Source of the DNA: Paenibacillus vini
GTDB lineage: Bacteria > Bacillota > Bacilli > Paenibacillales > Paenibacillaceae
Reading direction: 5' to 3'
DNA length: 64,000 bases
Assembly (NCBI RefSeq): GCF_018403325.1
Contig: NZ_BOSL01000006.1
Span: forward strand, 1 to 64,000
Shown here: positions 49,684 to 58,348 of the stretch, piece after piece
Position numbering within the stretch: position 1 is the first letter of the stretch
Layout of the letters: each line of letters begins with the position of its first letter
Notes under the pieces: generated by a model
Told to the model about the DNA's origin: nothing
The model's database searches: none
The model's input: the letters and a program-made list of their open reading frames with translations, nothing else
Program-made: the position numbers and the translations under genes

Positions 49684-50763
49684 TTGATTGAACTAGAGCA
49701 AAGCCGAAACCAGTTTCCGAAAGAGCCGATCCGGTTGATGAGCCGCGTCTATAAGTTCATTTTGCCGGATGTCCGGAGGGAACTGGACGGTTGGAGACAG
49801 GAAGCGGCTTCGATTCCCGATCCCGAGCTTAGAAAACAGGCGCTTGCCAGCATAAAGGCAAAAGAGTTTCATTGCCAGGGCGGTTCGGTATACGCCGCTG
49901 CTAATTTGGCCAAGCGTGAGATATTGATCCCTCTTATCGTAGCTTTTCAAACGATCAGCGACTATTTAGACAATTTGTGTGACCGAAGTACTTCCATGGA
50001 TGCGGATGATTTTCGCCTTCTGCATCAGAGTATGCTGGACGCGGTTAATCCCAGCAGCGAGTTGCAGGATTATTATGCGCTGCGTGAAGAAAGTGATGAT
50101 GGCGGGTATCTCCATCACCTGGTGCAGACTTGCCGCGATAACATTGAGCAGCTTCCCGGTTACCGCGCGGCCAAGCCGCATATTCTGGATTTGGTCGGGC
50201 TGTATACCGACTTACAGGTGTACAAGCATATAGACCCGAGCCTGCGTGAAGCGGCGCTGCTTCGCTGGTGGGAACAGCATAGTAATCGTAGCCCTCAGTT
50301 GCGGTGGAATGAATTTGCCGCGGCTACCGGCTCTACGCTGGGTGTGTTCATGTTGTTTCTGGCGGCCAGCAATCCCGAATTGGACGACAGCAGCGCTGAA
50401 ATTATTCATGACGCCTATTTCCCACATGTTTGCGGACTACATATCATGCTCGATTATTTAATCGATCAGGAGGAAGATGAAGTAGGCGGAGATTTGAATT
50501 TTTGCAGTTACTATGAGAATAAGGAAACGATGCTTAACCGGATTGCCTTCATCGTGGAAGGAGCGCGCCGGGATATCAAGCGGCTTCCCGCTTCATCGTT
50601 CCATCGTATGATCATCGAAGGGTTACTGGCGCTGTACTTATCCGATCCAAAGGTAAGCGAGCAGCAGGAGATTCGTGAAGTATCGAGGCGTCTAATGAAA
50701 AGAAGCCCGCTCATGAGGTTGTTCTTCTTCGTGAATAGCCGTTGGATCCGCAAACATCTTTAA
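49684..50763 (+). CDS. ytpB: Tetraprenyl-beta-curcumene synthase (YtpB/DUF2600 family)
   Basis: A 359-residue class I terpene synthase of the large-terpene family. In Bacillus YtpB converts heptaprenyl diphosphate to tetraprenyl-beta-curcumene, a sesquarterpene precursor. The family blocks are present: KEFHCQGGSVYA, VAFQTISDYLDNLCDR (the aspartate-rich metal site), LVGLYTDLQVYKH, and LDYLIDQEEDEVGGDLNFCSYY. The TTG start at 49684 follows GGAGG. The companion cyclase is not in the window; the squalene-cyclase-like 45853-46755 product is too short for it. Confidence 0.87.
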   Translation: MIELEQSRNQFPKEPIRLMSRVYKFILPDVRRELDGWRQEAASIPDPELRKQALASIKAKEFHCQGGSVYAAANLAKREILIPLIVAFQTISDYLDNLCDRSTSMDADDFRLLHQSMLDAVNPSSELQDYYALREESDDGGYLHHLVQTCRDNIEQLPGYRAAKPHILDLVGLYTDLQVYKHIDPSLREAALLRWWEQHSNRSPQLRWNEFAAATGSTLGVFMLFLAASNPELDDSSAEIIHDAYFPHVCGLHIMLDYLIDQEEDEVGGDLNFCSYYENKETMLNRIAFIVEGARRDIKRLPASSFHRMIIEGLLALYLSDPKVSEQQEIREVSRRLMKRSPLMRLFFFVNSRWIRKHL

Positions 50764-50784
50764 TAACATTTAGGAGGAATCATC

Positions 50785-51756
50785 ATGTCAGCAGTTAAAA
50801 AAATCGCAGTTCTTACCAGTGGGGGAGATTCTCAAGGCATGAACGCGGCGGTACGTGCCGTCGTGCGCAGCGGATTGTACTACGGACTGGAAGTATTCGG
50901 GATTCAGCGCGGATATCAAGGATTGCTTAATAACGATATTTTCTCTATGGATATTCGAAGCGTAGGCGATATTATCCAACGCGGAGGCACGATCCTTCAA
51001 TCGGCTCGCTGCCTGGAATTCAAAACGCCGGAAGGCCAGCAAAAAGGCGCGCAAATTTTGCGTGACCGCGGTATCGACGGATTGGTAGTTATGGGCGGCG
51101 ACGGTTCTTACCAGGGCGCAGAGAAGCTGAGCAAACTCGGAATCAAAACGATGGGACTGCCGGGTACGATCGATAATGATATTTCGTTCACGGACTATAC
51201 GATTGGATTCGATACGGCTGTAGGCATCGTAGTGGATGCAGTCAATAAATTGCGCGATACGATGTCATCCCATGAACGCGCGTCCGTTGTTGAAGTTATG
51301 GGTCGTCATTCGGGGGATATCGCTCTCCATGCGGGCCTTGCTGCCGGAGCGGAAACGATTCTGGTACCGGAAGTGCCGTTCGATTTGAACGAGGTAGCGG
51401 ATCGGATGAGACAAAACTTCGATAACGGCAAAAGACACAGTATCGTTATCGTAGCCGAAGGTGTAGGCAAGGGCGAAGAAGTCGTACAAGCCATCAAGGA
51501 GCGCCAACCTTCCCTGGAGCCGCGCGCAACCGTGCTTGGACATATTCAACGCGGAGGATCGCCGACGCCGTTTGACCGTAACTTGGCGAGCCGCTTGGGA
51601 GACTTTGCCGTACGGAGTCTGATCGCGGGCGAATCGAACAAAGCCTGCGGCATGATCGGCGGAGAAATGATTCTGACCGATATCGAGAAGGTCGTAGCCA
51701 CCAAGAAAGAGTTCGATATGGACTTGTATGAGCTGGCATCGCGTTTGTCCCAATAA
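50785..51756 (+). CDS. pfkA: 6-phosphofructokinase
   Basis: A 323-residue ATP-dependent phosphofructokinase. GGDGSYQGA (104-112) binds ATP-Mg, PGTIDNDI (126-133) carries the catalytic aspartates, EVMGRHSGDIAL and LGHIQRGGSPTPFDR bind fructose-6-phosphate. Unlike the usual N-terminal GGDxPGMN it reads GGDSQGMN (13-20), with proline replaced by glutamine. In most Firmicutes pfkA is followed by pyk; here it stands alone after ytpB. It may therefore be a second pfkA paralogue (inference). ATG 50785 follows AGGAGG. Quartet D lies between its stop and its terminator. Confidence 0.93.
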   Translation: MSAVKKIAVLTSGGDSQGMNAAVRAVVRSGLYYGLEVFGIQRGYQGLLNNDIFSMDIRSVGDIIQRGGTILQSARCLEFKTPEGQQKGAQILRDRGIDGLVVMGGDGSYQGAEKLSKLGIKTMGLPGTIDNDISFTDYTIGFDTAVGIVVDAVNKLRDTMSSHERASVVEVMGRHSGDIALHAGLAAGAETILVPEVPFDLNEVADRMRQNFDNGKRHSIVIVAEGVGKGEEVVQAIKERQPSLEPRATVLGHIQRGGSPTPFDRNLASRLGDFAVRSLIAGESNKACGMIGGEMILTDIEKVVATKKEFDMDLYELASRLSQ

Positions 51757-51784
51757 GAAAGTACGCGAAGAACTTGAATTAATT

Positions 51785-51970
51785 TAACTGGATTTACTAC
51801 AGTTAAATTACTCATGTTTCGAAATCTTGGACCAATTAGATGTAAATACTACAGTTATTTCAACTGAATTGGTCCCTTTAGCCGTAAAAACGTGGAAATA
51901 GCTGTAGGTTATACAGTTAATTGCACGCCAAGGCTCACAAACGCTGAATTACCTGTAGGTTTTACAGCTA
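51785..51970 (+). repeat. Palindrome quartet element, locus D
   Basis: Four 21-bp units of form TAACTGTAG-N3-CTACAGTTA lie at 51785-51805, 51837-51857, 51899-51919 and 51950-51970, spaced 52, 62 and 51 bp, symmetric about 51878. Units 1 and 2 keep a perfect right half (CTACAGTTA); units 3 and 4 best keep the left half (TAGCTGTAG, TACCTGTAG) and nearly perfect TACAGTTA or TACAGCTA. The element starts 29 bases after the pfkA stop and ends 19 bases before the shared terminator, so it is in the pfkA 3' untranslated region. Confidence 0.85.
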
Positions 51971-51989
51971 ATTCTTTAGATGTACAAGT

Positions 51990-52041
51990 AAAAGGGCTGT
52001 TCCCATCGTCATAATTATGATGACGCGGGAACAGCCCTTTT
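51990..52041. terminator. Bidirectional terminator between pfkA and MATE genes
   Basis: AAAAGGGCTGTTCCC (51990-52004) pairs exactly with GGGAACAGCCCTTTT (52027-52041), with an inner CGTCAT/ATGACG pairing. T and A runs flank both sides. Confidence 0.9.
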
Positions 52042-53403
52042 TTATGATGGTTCATGAGATTGGGAGAACTTCTTCTGTATCACGAACAACCGCCGCAGAA
52101 GCAGGATAGCGGCCACGCCAAGTCCGGTAATTAGTCCTATCCAGTATCCGTACGGTCCCTGGTTCGTGAAATTCGCTAGGACGTAACCCAGAGGTAGCCC
52201 GATGATCCAATAAGCCAGCAACGAGATCCAGAAGCCGGGATTGACGTCTTTGTAACCCCGGAGCACGCCCTGGATCGGAGTAGCGATCGCATCGGAAATT
52301 TGAAAAAAGATGGCATAGACAAGGAAATGCGTAATCAGCACAATGACCTCTTCTTCGTTGGAATACAGGCCGGCCACCCCTCTGCGGAACAGCATGAGTA
52401 TAACGGCGGTAAACAAGGAGAGGGCCACGGCGGTGCTGATGCCCAGAATACCGTACTGTCTGGCATCCTTTTGTCGTCCCGCGCCGACTTCATACCCGAC
52501 GAGAATCGTCAGAGCCAGGCAGATACTTAACGGAATCATGTACAGTGTGGAAGCAAAATTGTTTGCGGCCTGATGCGCAGCGATTGTCAGCGTGTCGAAC
52601 CGGCTCATCAGCAAAGTTACGGCAGCGAACACCGCGGTCTCAAAAAAGATGGCGAACCCGATCGGAACGCCGATCTTCATCAATTCCTTCCATTTGGCCA
52701 AAGATACCCGGTGGAATTTACGGAAAATGCCATAGCCGGCAAACGGTTCCGATTTATGCGCGATCCATAACGCTATCAGGAAGATGCACCAATAGGTGAA
52801 AGCTGTAGCGATGCCCGACCCGATACCGCCGAGCCGGGGAAATCCGAGCCGTCCAAAGATTAGGATATAACCTGCGCCTACGTTCAGTGGAAGGGAGGCG
52901 AGCGTAATGAGCATGGAAACTCGGGTCTGGCCGAGCGAATCAATAAAGGAGCGGATTACGATATACCCGAATAGAGGGAGAACGCCCGTAGATATCGATA
53001 CGAGAAAATAAAAAGCGATATGATGGACTTTCGGTTCAAGTTGCATACTTCCCAGCAGTGGGGAGATGGCCAGTCCGCCTATGAGAAGGACTACGGCACT
53101 GACGGCGATAGCCAGCCAAAGCGCTTGCATCACGTGATATCCGACTTTGTTCTGCTGTCCGCCGCCGACAAGCTGGGAGACAATGGGCGTAATCCCCATT
53201 AAAATCCCGCTAAGCCCGGTTTGTACCGGAATCCAGATGCTGGATCCAATCGCAGCCCCGGCAAGATCGGCGGGACTGGCGTGGCCGGACATCATCGTAT
53301 CAAAAAAGGTCATCAATGACATCGTAACTTGTGTAACCAGGATGGGAATCAGGATTTTGAGAAATTGAATGTATTTTTGCTTGAGATTATGTGTTTCTTT
53401 CAT
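52042..53403 (-). CDS. MATE-family efflux transporter
   Basis: A 453-residue, 12-segment multidrug and toxin extrusion transporter (NorM/DinF type). The first segment region (VTMSLMTFFDTMMSGHASPADLAGAAIGSSIWIPVQTGLSG) and the repeat-related segment around LDTLTIAAHQAANNFASTLYMIPLSICLALTILVGYEVGAG are the typical MATE blocks. Substrate and coupling ion (Na+ or H+) are not readable. Its leader contains a 10-bp perfect hairpin at 53429-53453. It converges with pfkA. Confidence 0.9.
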   Translation of the reverse strand: MKETHNLKQKYIQFLKILIPILVTQVTMSLMTFFDTMMSGHASPADLAGAAIGSSIWIPVQTGLSGILMGITPIVSQLVGGGQQNKVGYHVMQALWLAIAVSAVVLLIGGLAISPLLGSMQLEPKVHHIAFYFLVSISTGVLPLFGYIVIRSFIDSLGQTRVSMLITLASLPLNVGAGYILIFGRLGFPRLGGIGSGIATAFTYWCIFLIALWIAHKSEPFAGYGIFRKFHRVSLAKWKELMKIGVPIGFAIFFETAVFAAVTLLMSRFDTLTIAAHQAANNFASTLYMIPLSICLALTILVGYEVGAGRQKDARQYGILGISTAVALSLFTAVILMLFRRGVAGLYSNEEEVIVLITHFLVYAIFFQISDAIATPIQGVLRGYKDVNPGFWISLLAYWIIGLPLGYVLANFTNQGPYGYWIGLITGLGVAAILLLRRLFVIQKKFSQSHEPS

Positions 53404-53428
53404 GTCGAGAACTCCATTTCATCGTCTA

Positions 53429-53453
53429 AGACCCGGGCGGATTGCCCGGGTCT
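53429..53453. repeat. Perfect hairpin upstream of the MATE gene
   Basis: AGACCCGGGC (53429-53438) pairs with GCCCGGGTCT (53444-53453) around GGATT. It has no T-run on either side. It could terminate the upstream leftward gene weakly, or act as a leader structure for the MATE gene whose start is 26 bases downstream. Confidence 0.6.
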
Positions 53454-53524
53454 CCTAGAACATTCATCAATTATAGGGTAAGGAATAATGCCGGATACAT
53501 CTTGGATAATTGTGTATCGATAAA

Positions 53525-54709
53525 TTAATAATCTACGCCTTCCGTATAGCGGTTGGACGCATTCCACAGCAGATATTCATCGATCTTCATTTCGCTGAGG
53601 GCCCGAATTTGTTCTTCGACCTCATGCTTGCCATATTTCGTATAATGGCCTTTTCCGAGCCAGCTCGCCGTAAAGTCCTGAATCCAAGGGCGGATAATGG
53701 GTTGCTCTTCTCCCAGCGGGTCGAGTTTCTTCTGCGTATCGATAATAGCTCCCTTGATTGTCTGGTAAGGAGCTTTGTCGGGATCTTTGGCATTGAACCA
53801 TCCGGTTGTATAGTGGCTTGGATAGATCATTGGACAGATGATATCGACCTGGTTGGAGATCTTCACAAAATCCTGTCCGATGCCTTCCGCCGCCGGAACC
53901 GAAGCTGCGTACCCGAAAATATCGACCGATACCTTGATACCCAGCGGCTTAAGCTGTTCGCGGGCATATTCTACGAAAGCGGCGACGGCGTCAATCCGGC
54001 TGAGCTCGTTCTTAGTATACTTCAGTGAATCGGCTCGTTTCTCGAAGCCTTCCGGAAAACGTACATAGTCGAATTGAATTTCTTTGAAGCCATGCTTGGC
54101 TGCTTCCTTGGCGACCTCTATATTATAGTCCCAAACTTCTTTGCTATACGGATTGACGAAACTGTCGCCTTTTCCGTTGCTCCATACGGTACCATCACTG
54201 TTTCTGAACGAGAGTTCCGGGTTCTTCTTGGCGAGAATCGTATCTTTAAATACGACAATTCGCGCGATTGGATAAATTTCATGTTTTTCAAGACGAGCCA
54301 TCAATCCGTCGAGGTCCCGAATGAAAGGCTGCGGCTTGCCCAGCTTTTGCAGCTCCGGGTTATCCGTTTTGTAAGTGATATAGCCTGCGTCATCCTTAAT
54401 GTCGATGACCATGGAATTTAATTCGGTGCTGTCGACGAGGTCAATCAGAGTGTTAAGCCGTGATCCGCCGGCGCTGTAGGCCGTGACGTAAATTCCTTTG
54501 ACTTTTGGAGCTTCGGCCTGCTGAACAGGGATCACCATTTCGGATGGGGATAGAGGATCATCTCTTCTTCCCTCTGCTAGATTCGCTTTAAAAGTTTGAT
54601 AGGTTGATTGCATAATGGCGGGCATTTTGCCGGTGTCAGCCTGGTCAACTGGCGTTCCTCCGGAGCCCGTACCCAAGGCCAGAAGTAAAAGTGTCCATAG
54701 GATGTTCAT
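53525..54709 (-). CDS. Putative glycoside hydrolase, DUF4015 family
   Basis: A 394-residue exported TIM-barrel protein. A short hydrophobic N-terminus (MNILWTLLLLALGTGSGG) serves as signal or anchor. VKGIYVTAYSAGG, MVIDIKDDAGYITY, IYPIARIVVFKD, NPYSKEVWDYNIEVAKEAAKHGFKEIQFDYVRFPEG and DYLLWNASNRY are blocks of the DUF4015 family, related to GH13/YngK-type hydrolases, with conserved acidic residues in IDIKDD and QFDYVRFPEG. The sugar is unknown. The start ATG 54709 follows GGGAGAGG. Confidence 0.85.
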   Translation of the reverse strand: MNILWTLLLLALGTGSGGTPVDQADTGKMPAIMQSTYQTFKANLAEGRRDDPLSPSEMVIPVQQAEAPKVKGIYVTAYSAGGSRLNTLIDLVDSTELNSMVIDIKDDAGYITYKTDNPELQKLGKPQPFIRDLDGLMARLEKHEIYPIARIVVFKDTILAKKNPELSFRNSDGTVWSNGKGDSFVNPYSKEVWDYNIEVAKEAAKHGFKEIQFDYVRFPEGFEKRADSLKYTKNELSRIDAVAAFVEYAREQLKPLGIKVSVDIFGYAASVPAAEGIGQDFVKISNQVDIICPMIYPSHYTTGWFNAKDPDKAPYQTIKGAIIDTQKKLDPLGEEQPIIRPWIQDFTASWLGKGHYTKYGKHEVEEQIRALSEMKIDEYLLWNASNRYTEGVDY

Positions 54710-54895
54710 AAAAATTCCTCTCCCTTGATTGCATTTCGATTTGATTATATCCGATGGTCCGTTTGCAGAAAGAACATCATTGTCACCATTAAATCGTTCG
54801 CGATACTTTTGTTTCTTTAAACCTAATGACCTTATCTTAAACTATTAATTTTGAGAGGACAGGTGCAATACTCATAGTTTATGTATGAGAACAAG

Positions 54896-54933
54896 AAGGC
54901 CGCTTCTTCCGCTTATGCAGAAGAAACGGCCTT
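54896..54933. repeat. Inverted repeat near the 54951 gene
   Basis: AAGGCCG (54896-54902) pairs with CGGCCTT (54927-54933), with TTCTTC/GAAGAA inside. It lies 17 bases beyond the stop of the small leftward gene and may end it, though neither strand has a clean T-run. Confidence 0.5.
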
Positions 54934-54950
54934 GGTGGTAAAGTGCTTAT

Positions 54951-55151
54951 TTAATGAAGGAAACCCGTGCTTTGATGCTCGCAGATGCTGAACTGGATAA
55001 TTTCCATCGCATCTTCCGGTTCCAGGATGGTCAGACCATCACGAAGGACAATCATGGAGTTCAGTTCCCTTTGATTGAAAAAAGGCAACATATCCGGAAA
55101 CCACTTCATGACGATTTGCTCCAGTTTTACCGTTTCCATTTCCACATCCAT
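54951..55151 (-). CDS. Small acidic protein, unknown function
   Basis: A 66-residue protein that starts at ATG 55151, just after AGGAAAGG, with a GTG three bases earlier as alternative. DVEMETVKLEQIVMKWFPDMLPFF, FNQRELNSMIVLRDG and ILEPEDAMEIIQFSICEHQ show an amphipathic helical pattern. I recognise no family. The reverse strand also has an open frame over this stretch, but only this strand has a ribosome site and a downstream inverted repeat. Confidence 0.5.
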   Translation of the reverse strand: MDVEMETVKLEQIVMKWFPDMLPFFNQRELNSMIVLRDGLTILEPEDAMEIIQFSICEHQSTGFLH

Positions 55152-55323
55152 CACCCTTTCCTACAAGAATCATTCGTTCCGGAATCATTCCTACTTCGGA
55201 AAAGCAGTACAGCCTGTGAAATAAAGGTAAAGCTGATGACTATATTCAGTTGTTGAAGGAACCGCTTGATATGATTATACCACAATCCGATGCAAATGGA
55301 ACGCCGAACGCGTGCCCACAGGC

Positions 55324-56145
55324 TTATCTTCTCCGGAAAGAGCCCATAACGCCGACCGTTTCGACGATATTTACGAATGCCGCCGGATCGGTCGATTTAA
55401 TGATTTCTTTGAGCTCGGTGAGCTCATAGCGGGTGGTGACGGTCATAAGCATGTCCTTCTCCTTATGGGAGAAAGCCCCTTGTGTCTTTATCAAGGTTAC
55501 CCCGCGGGGACGGCAGAGGAGCCGCTCGAGCAACTCGTCCGTTCGGTCGGTAATAATGAACAGGGTCACTTTGAGATGGTTGATGTGGATGAAATCAAGT
55601 ATTTTACCGGCCAGATAGATGGACACCATCGATGCAAGGGCCAGATTCCAGTTTCCTTCCAAGTATCCCATAGCCAAAATAACGAGTCCGTTCATCCCGA
55701 CGAGAATATTGCCGATCGGAAAGTCGCGGTAGCGGGTCACAATCGATCCGATGATATCAAAGCCGCCGGAAGAACCGCCTACGCGAAACGAAAATCCGCT
55801 GCCCATGCCAACGAGCACTCCGCCGAATACGGCGGATAACAACGTATCCGAAGCGAGCGGCTTCTCCGGAATGAGGGCCATGAAACACGTTACGCCGATT
55901 ACGGAAAGGATACTGAGTCCGACAAACCGCTTACCGAGCAAAAACCAGCCGGCAATCAGAATCGGGGCATTATAAACCAAGTACATCGTTTTGATGCTGA
56001 GCGGAGAGAAGTAGCCGGTGAGCATGGCCAGCCCCGATACACCGCCGCTGAGCAGATGATGCGGAACGAGGAACAAGTTGAATCCGGAAGCGATCAACGC
56101 GGCTCCGATCAAGATGGCGATGCAGTTCCTTATTTCCTTAAACAC
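55324..56145 (-). CDS. YitT-family membrane protein
   Basis: A 273-residue protein with five to six membrane segments (DUF161, about 1-200) and a C-terminal cytosolic DUF2179 domain (about 205-265; VTLIKTQGAFSHKEKDMLMTVTTRYELTELKEIIKSTDPAAFVNI). FNLFLVPHHLLSGGVSGLAMLTGYF and GGSSGGFDIIGSIV are YitT signatures. No function is established; members occur in spore formers and may transport small ions or metabolites. GTG 56145 follows GAGGTGA. Confidence 0.9.
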   Translation of the reverse strand: MFKEIRNCIAILIGAALIASGFNLFLVPHHLLSGGVSGLAMLTGYFSPLSIKTMYLVYNAPILIAGWFLLGKRFVGLSILSVIGVTCFMALIPEKPLASDTLLSAVFGGVLVGMGSGFSFRVGGSSGGFDIIGSIVTRYRDFPIGNILVGMNGLVILAMGYLEGNWNLALASMVSIYLAGKILDFIHINHLKVTLFIITDRTDELLERLLCRPRGVTLIKTQGAFSHKEKDMLMTVTTRYELTELKEIIKSTDPAAFVNIVETVGVMGSFRRR

Positions 56146-56413
56146 AAAATTTCACCTCGCGTTGAATATGGAAGTATCCCAACCTGCTTGCTGGTATTCT
56201 CAAACTGTTTTGTGCTATAATGTTTGAGATATTCTTGAGTAGGGATCCATTTCCAATTTTAAACGGTCGTTTAACCGTCAAGAAGTTTTCTCGCGTTCCA
56301 ATCCCTTATGTAACTTTTATGGGGAGATTGGATAGTCTATAAACGTTTGAATGCTACTTAAGAATACAGTCAAGCTTGTGGAATGTCCACTATATAGAAG
56401 GAGTATGAACAAT

Positions 56414-57991
56414 TTGAACACATTTGCAGATTTCGGCTTAGAGCCTAAAGTGTTACAAGCAATTACGGAGCTCGGTTTCGAAGAAGCGACACCGATCCAA
56501 TCCAAATCCATTCCGATTGCCCTCACCGGGCGCGACCTGATCGGACAAGCACAAACCGGTACAGGTAAAACGGCGGCATTCGGTCTTCCGCTGATCAACA
56601 GAATTCCTAAAGAAGAAGAGCGTATCGTGGCGCTGATTATGACGCCGACACGCGAGCTGGCCATTCAGGTGGCTGAAGAAATCGGTAAACTGGCCCGTTT
56701 TAAAGGCACGCGTTCCCTTCCTATTTATGGCGGTCAAGATATCGTCCGTCAGATTCGCGCTTTGAAGAAGAAGCCCCAAATTATTATCGGTACTCCGGGC
56801 CGTCTGCTTGACCACATCAACCGGAAAACGATTAAACTCGACGATGTCCAGACCGTAGTGCTTGATGAAGCCGATGAAATGCTGGATATGGGCTTCATGG
56901 ACGATATTCAGTCCATTTTGAAGCTGGTTCCGGAAGAGCGCCAGACAATGCTATTCTCCGCTACCATGCCTGCAAATATCCAAAAGCTGGCCCAACAGTT
57001 CTTGAAAAACCCTGAGCATGTCTCCGTTATTCCTAAACAAGTCAGCGCTCCGCTGATTGATCAAGCTTATATTGAAGTGCATGAACGTCAAAAATTCGAC
57101 GCTCTGACCCGTTTGCTGGATATGGAATCCCCTGAACTGGCTATCGTTTTCGGACGTACGAAGCGCCGGGTAGACGAATTGTCGGAAGCCCTGCAAAAAC
57201 GCGGATATTCCGCCGACGGGCTGCATGGTGATTTGTCGCAGAACCAGCGCGACAACGTAATGCGGAAATTCCGCGACGGCAGCATCGATGTGCTCGTGGC
57301 AACGGATGTAGCCGCACGCGGTCTCGACGTATCCGGCGTTTCTCATGTCGTCAATTTCGACCTGCCGCAGGATCCTGAGAGCTATGTTCACCGGATAGGC
57401 AGAACCGGACGCGCAGGTAAAGAAGGCGCAGCATGGTCTTTCGTAACGCCGCGTGAAATTGACCACCTGCACTTTATCGAGCGAATCACCCGTCATAAAA
57501 TTGCCCGCAAACCGTTGCCGAGCATCGCGGAAGCGATTGAAGGCAAGCAACGGATTACCGCGGAACGTATTCTTGAGCTGGTAGAAGCCGGCGAATTGAA
57601 CGAATACAAAGGTATCGCCATTCAGCTCCTGGAGCAATATGATTCGGTGAACCTGCTGTCTGCAGCCTTCAAGCTGATTACCGGCGAGAAGAACGACAAG
57701 GCGAACATTGAGCTTACTCCAGAAGAACCGATCCGCGTAAAACGCCGGAATCCGGATATCCGCTCCAGCGGACGGAAACCGTCTGGCTACGGCAATCGCA
57801 GTGGCGGCAGCGGTTATCGCGGTAATAACCGCGATGGCGGAAGTCGCGGCGGATACGGCAGCGGCAAAGGCGGTTACAGCAAGGACGGAGGACGCGATTC
57901 TTACCGTTCTTCCGATCGCAAGCCTCGCCCTTCGAACCAAAGCGGAGACCGCAGACCGGTTAAGCGCGACGACAGCTCGTTCGACAAATAA
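56414..57991 (+). CDS. DEAD-box RNA helicase (CshA-like)
   Basis: A 525-residue ATP-dependent RNA helicase. [10 protein letters not shown] (motif I), PTRELA (Ia), TPGR (Ib), DEAD (II), SAT (III), [14 protein letters not shown] (V) and [10 protein letters not shown] (VI) are in order in residues 20-345, followed by a C-terminal RNA-binding region ending in Gly/Arg/Ser-rich repeats ([19 protein letters not shown]). It probably acts in RNA decay and ribosome assembly, as CshA does. TTG 56414, ten bases after AAGGAG, is the likely start; ATG 56405 overlaps that site. A 260-base upstream gap holds a TATAAT near 56214 and suggests a long leader. Confidence 0.92.
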   Translation: MNTFADFGLEPKVLQAITELGFEEATPIQSKSIPIALTGRDLIGQAQTGTGKTAAFGLPLINRIPKEEERIVALIMTPTRELAIQVAEEIGKLARFKGTRSLPIYGGQDIVRQIRALKKKPQIIIGTPGRLLDHINRKTIKLDDVQTVVLDEADEMLDMGFMDDIQSILKLVPEERQTMLFSATMPANIQKLAQQFLKNPEHVSVIPKQVSAPLIDQAYIEVHERQKFDALTRLLDMESPELAIVFGRTKRRVDELSEALQKRGYSADGLHGDLSQNQRDNVMRKFRDGSIDVLVATDVAARGLDVSGVSHVVNFDLPQDPESYVHRIGRTGRAGKEGAAWSFVTPREIDHLHFIERITRHKIARKPLPSIAEAIEGKQRITAERILELVEAGELNEYKGIAIQLLEQYDSVNLLSAAFKLITGEKNDKANIELTPEEPIRVKRRNPDIRSSGRKPSGYGNRSGGSGYRGNNRDGGSRGGYGSGKGGYSKDGGRDSYRSSDRKPRPSNQSGDRRPVKRDDSSFDK

Positions 57992-58019
57992 GACCGGGTT
58001 TATGAAATAAATCATTGGC

Positions 58020-58050
58020 AAAGAAGACGAAGCGGGGCTTCGTCTTCTTT
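58020..58050 (+). terminator. Terminator of the helicase gene
   Basis: AAAGAAGACGAAGC (58020-58033) pairs exactly with GCTTCGTCTTCTTT (58037-58050) around GGG, followed by GCTTTTTATT. Confidence 0.88.
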
Positions 58051-58064
58051 GCTTTTTATTTCAA

Positions 58065-58169
58065 TTAATACAGAATCGTCCGGCTGACGATGACAAGCAG
58101 AATAAACAAGACCAAAATCGTACCCGTGGATGTCCACAAACCTCCATATCCTCCACCAACTTGGGACAT
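58065..58169 (-). CDS. YjcZ-family sporulation-associated small membrane protein
   Basis: A 34-residue protein read from ATG 58169, with AGGAGG upstream, to TAA 58065-58067. The sequence has a Gly/Tyr-rich N-terminus (SQVGGGYGGLW) and one membrane segment (GTILVLFILLVIVSRTIL), which is the YjcZ/SscA-like pattern. These tiny proteins are made in sporulation and placed in the spore coat or membrane in Bacillus. It is too short for most gene finders. It lies between the helicase terminator and the YesL gene, on the opposite strand. Confidence 0.78.
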   Translation of the reverse strand: MSQVGGGYGGLWTSTGTILVLFILLVIVSRTILY

Positions 58170-58348
58170 GAGATTACCTCCTTTGAAATTGTGGATGATT
58201 GAATTTACTTAATATAGTATGGCTGAGAGGGCGGACCAGACTAGACGCTGACCTATATCAGACAAAATAGGCGCTGGATAGTGATGAAGCAATCGTGCTA
58301 TAGTAATACTTATAGACAAACTTATCATTTGCGGAGGGAGATCTTTAC

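Noticed and set aside
15118-51970. The palindrome quartets as CRISPR arrays
   Set aside because: Units are palindromic and short, spacers are unequal (about 30, 41, 30), never more than four units occur, and no cas genes are nearby.
15118-51970. The palindrome quartets as simple transcription terminators
   Set aside because: Units have AT-rich or weak stems, no T-runs, and dedicated strong terminators lie separately next to loci B, D and E.
53429-53453. A metabolite riboswitch upstream of the MATE gene
   Set aside because: Only one perfect hairpin is visible, without the conserved loops of guanidine, preQ1 or sodium-type aptamers.
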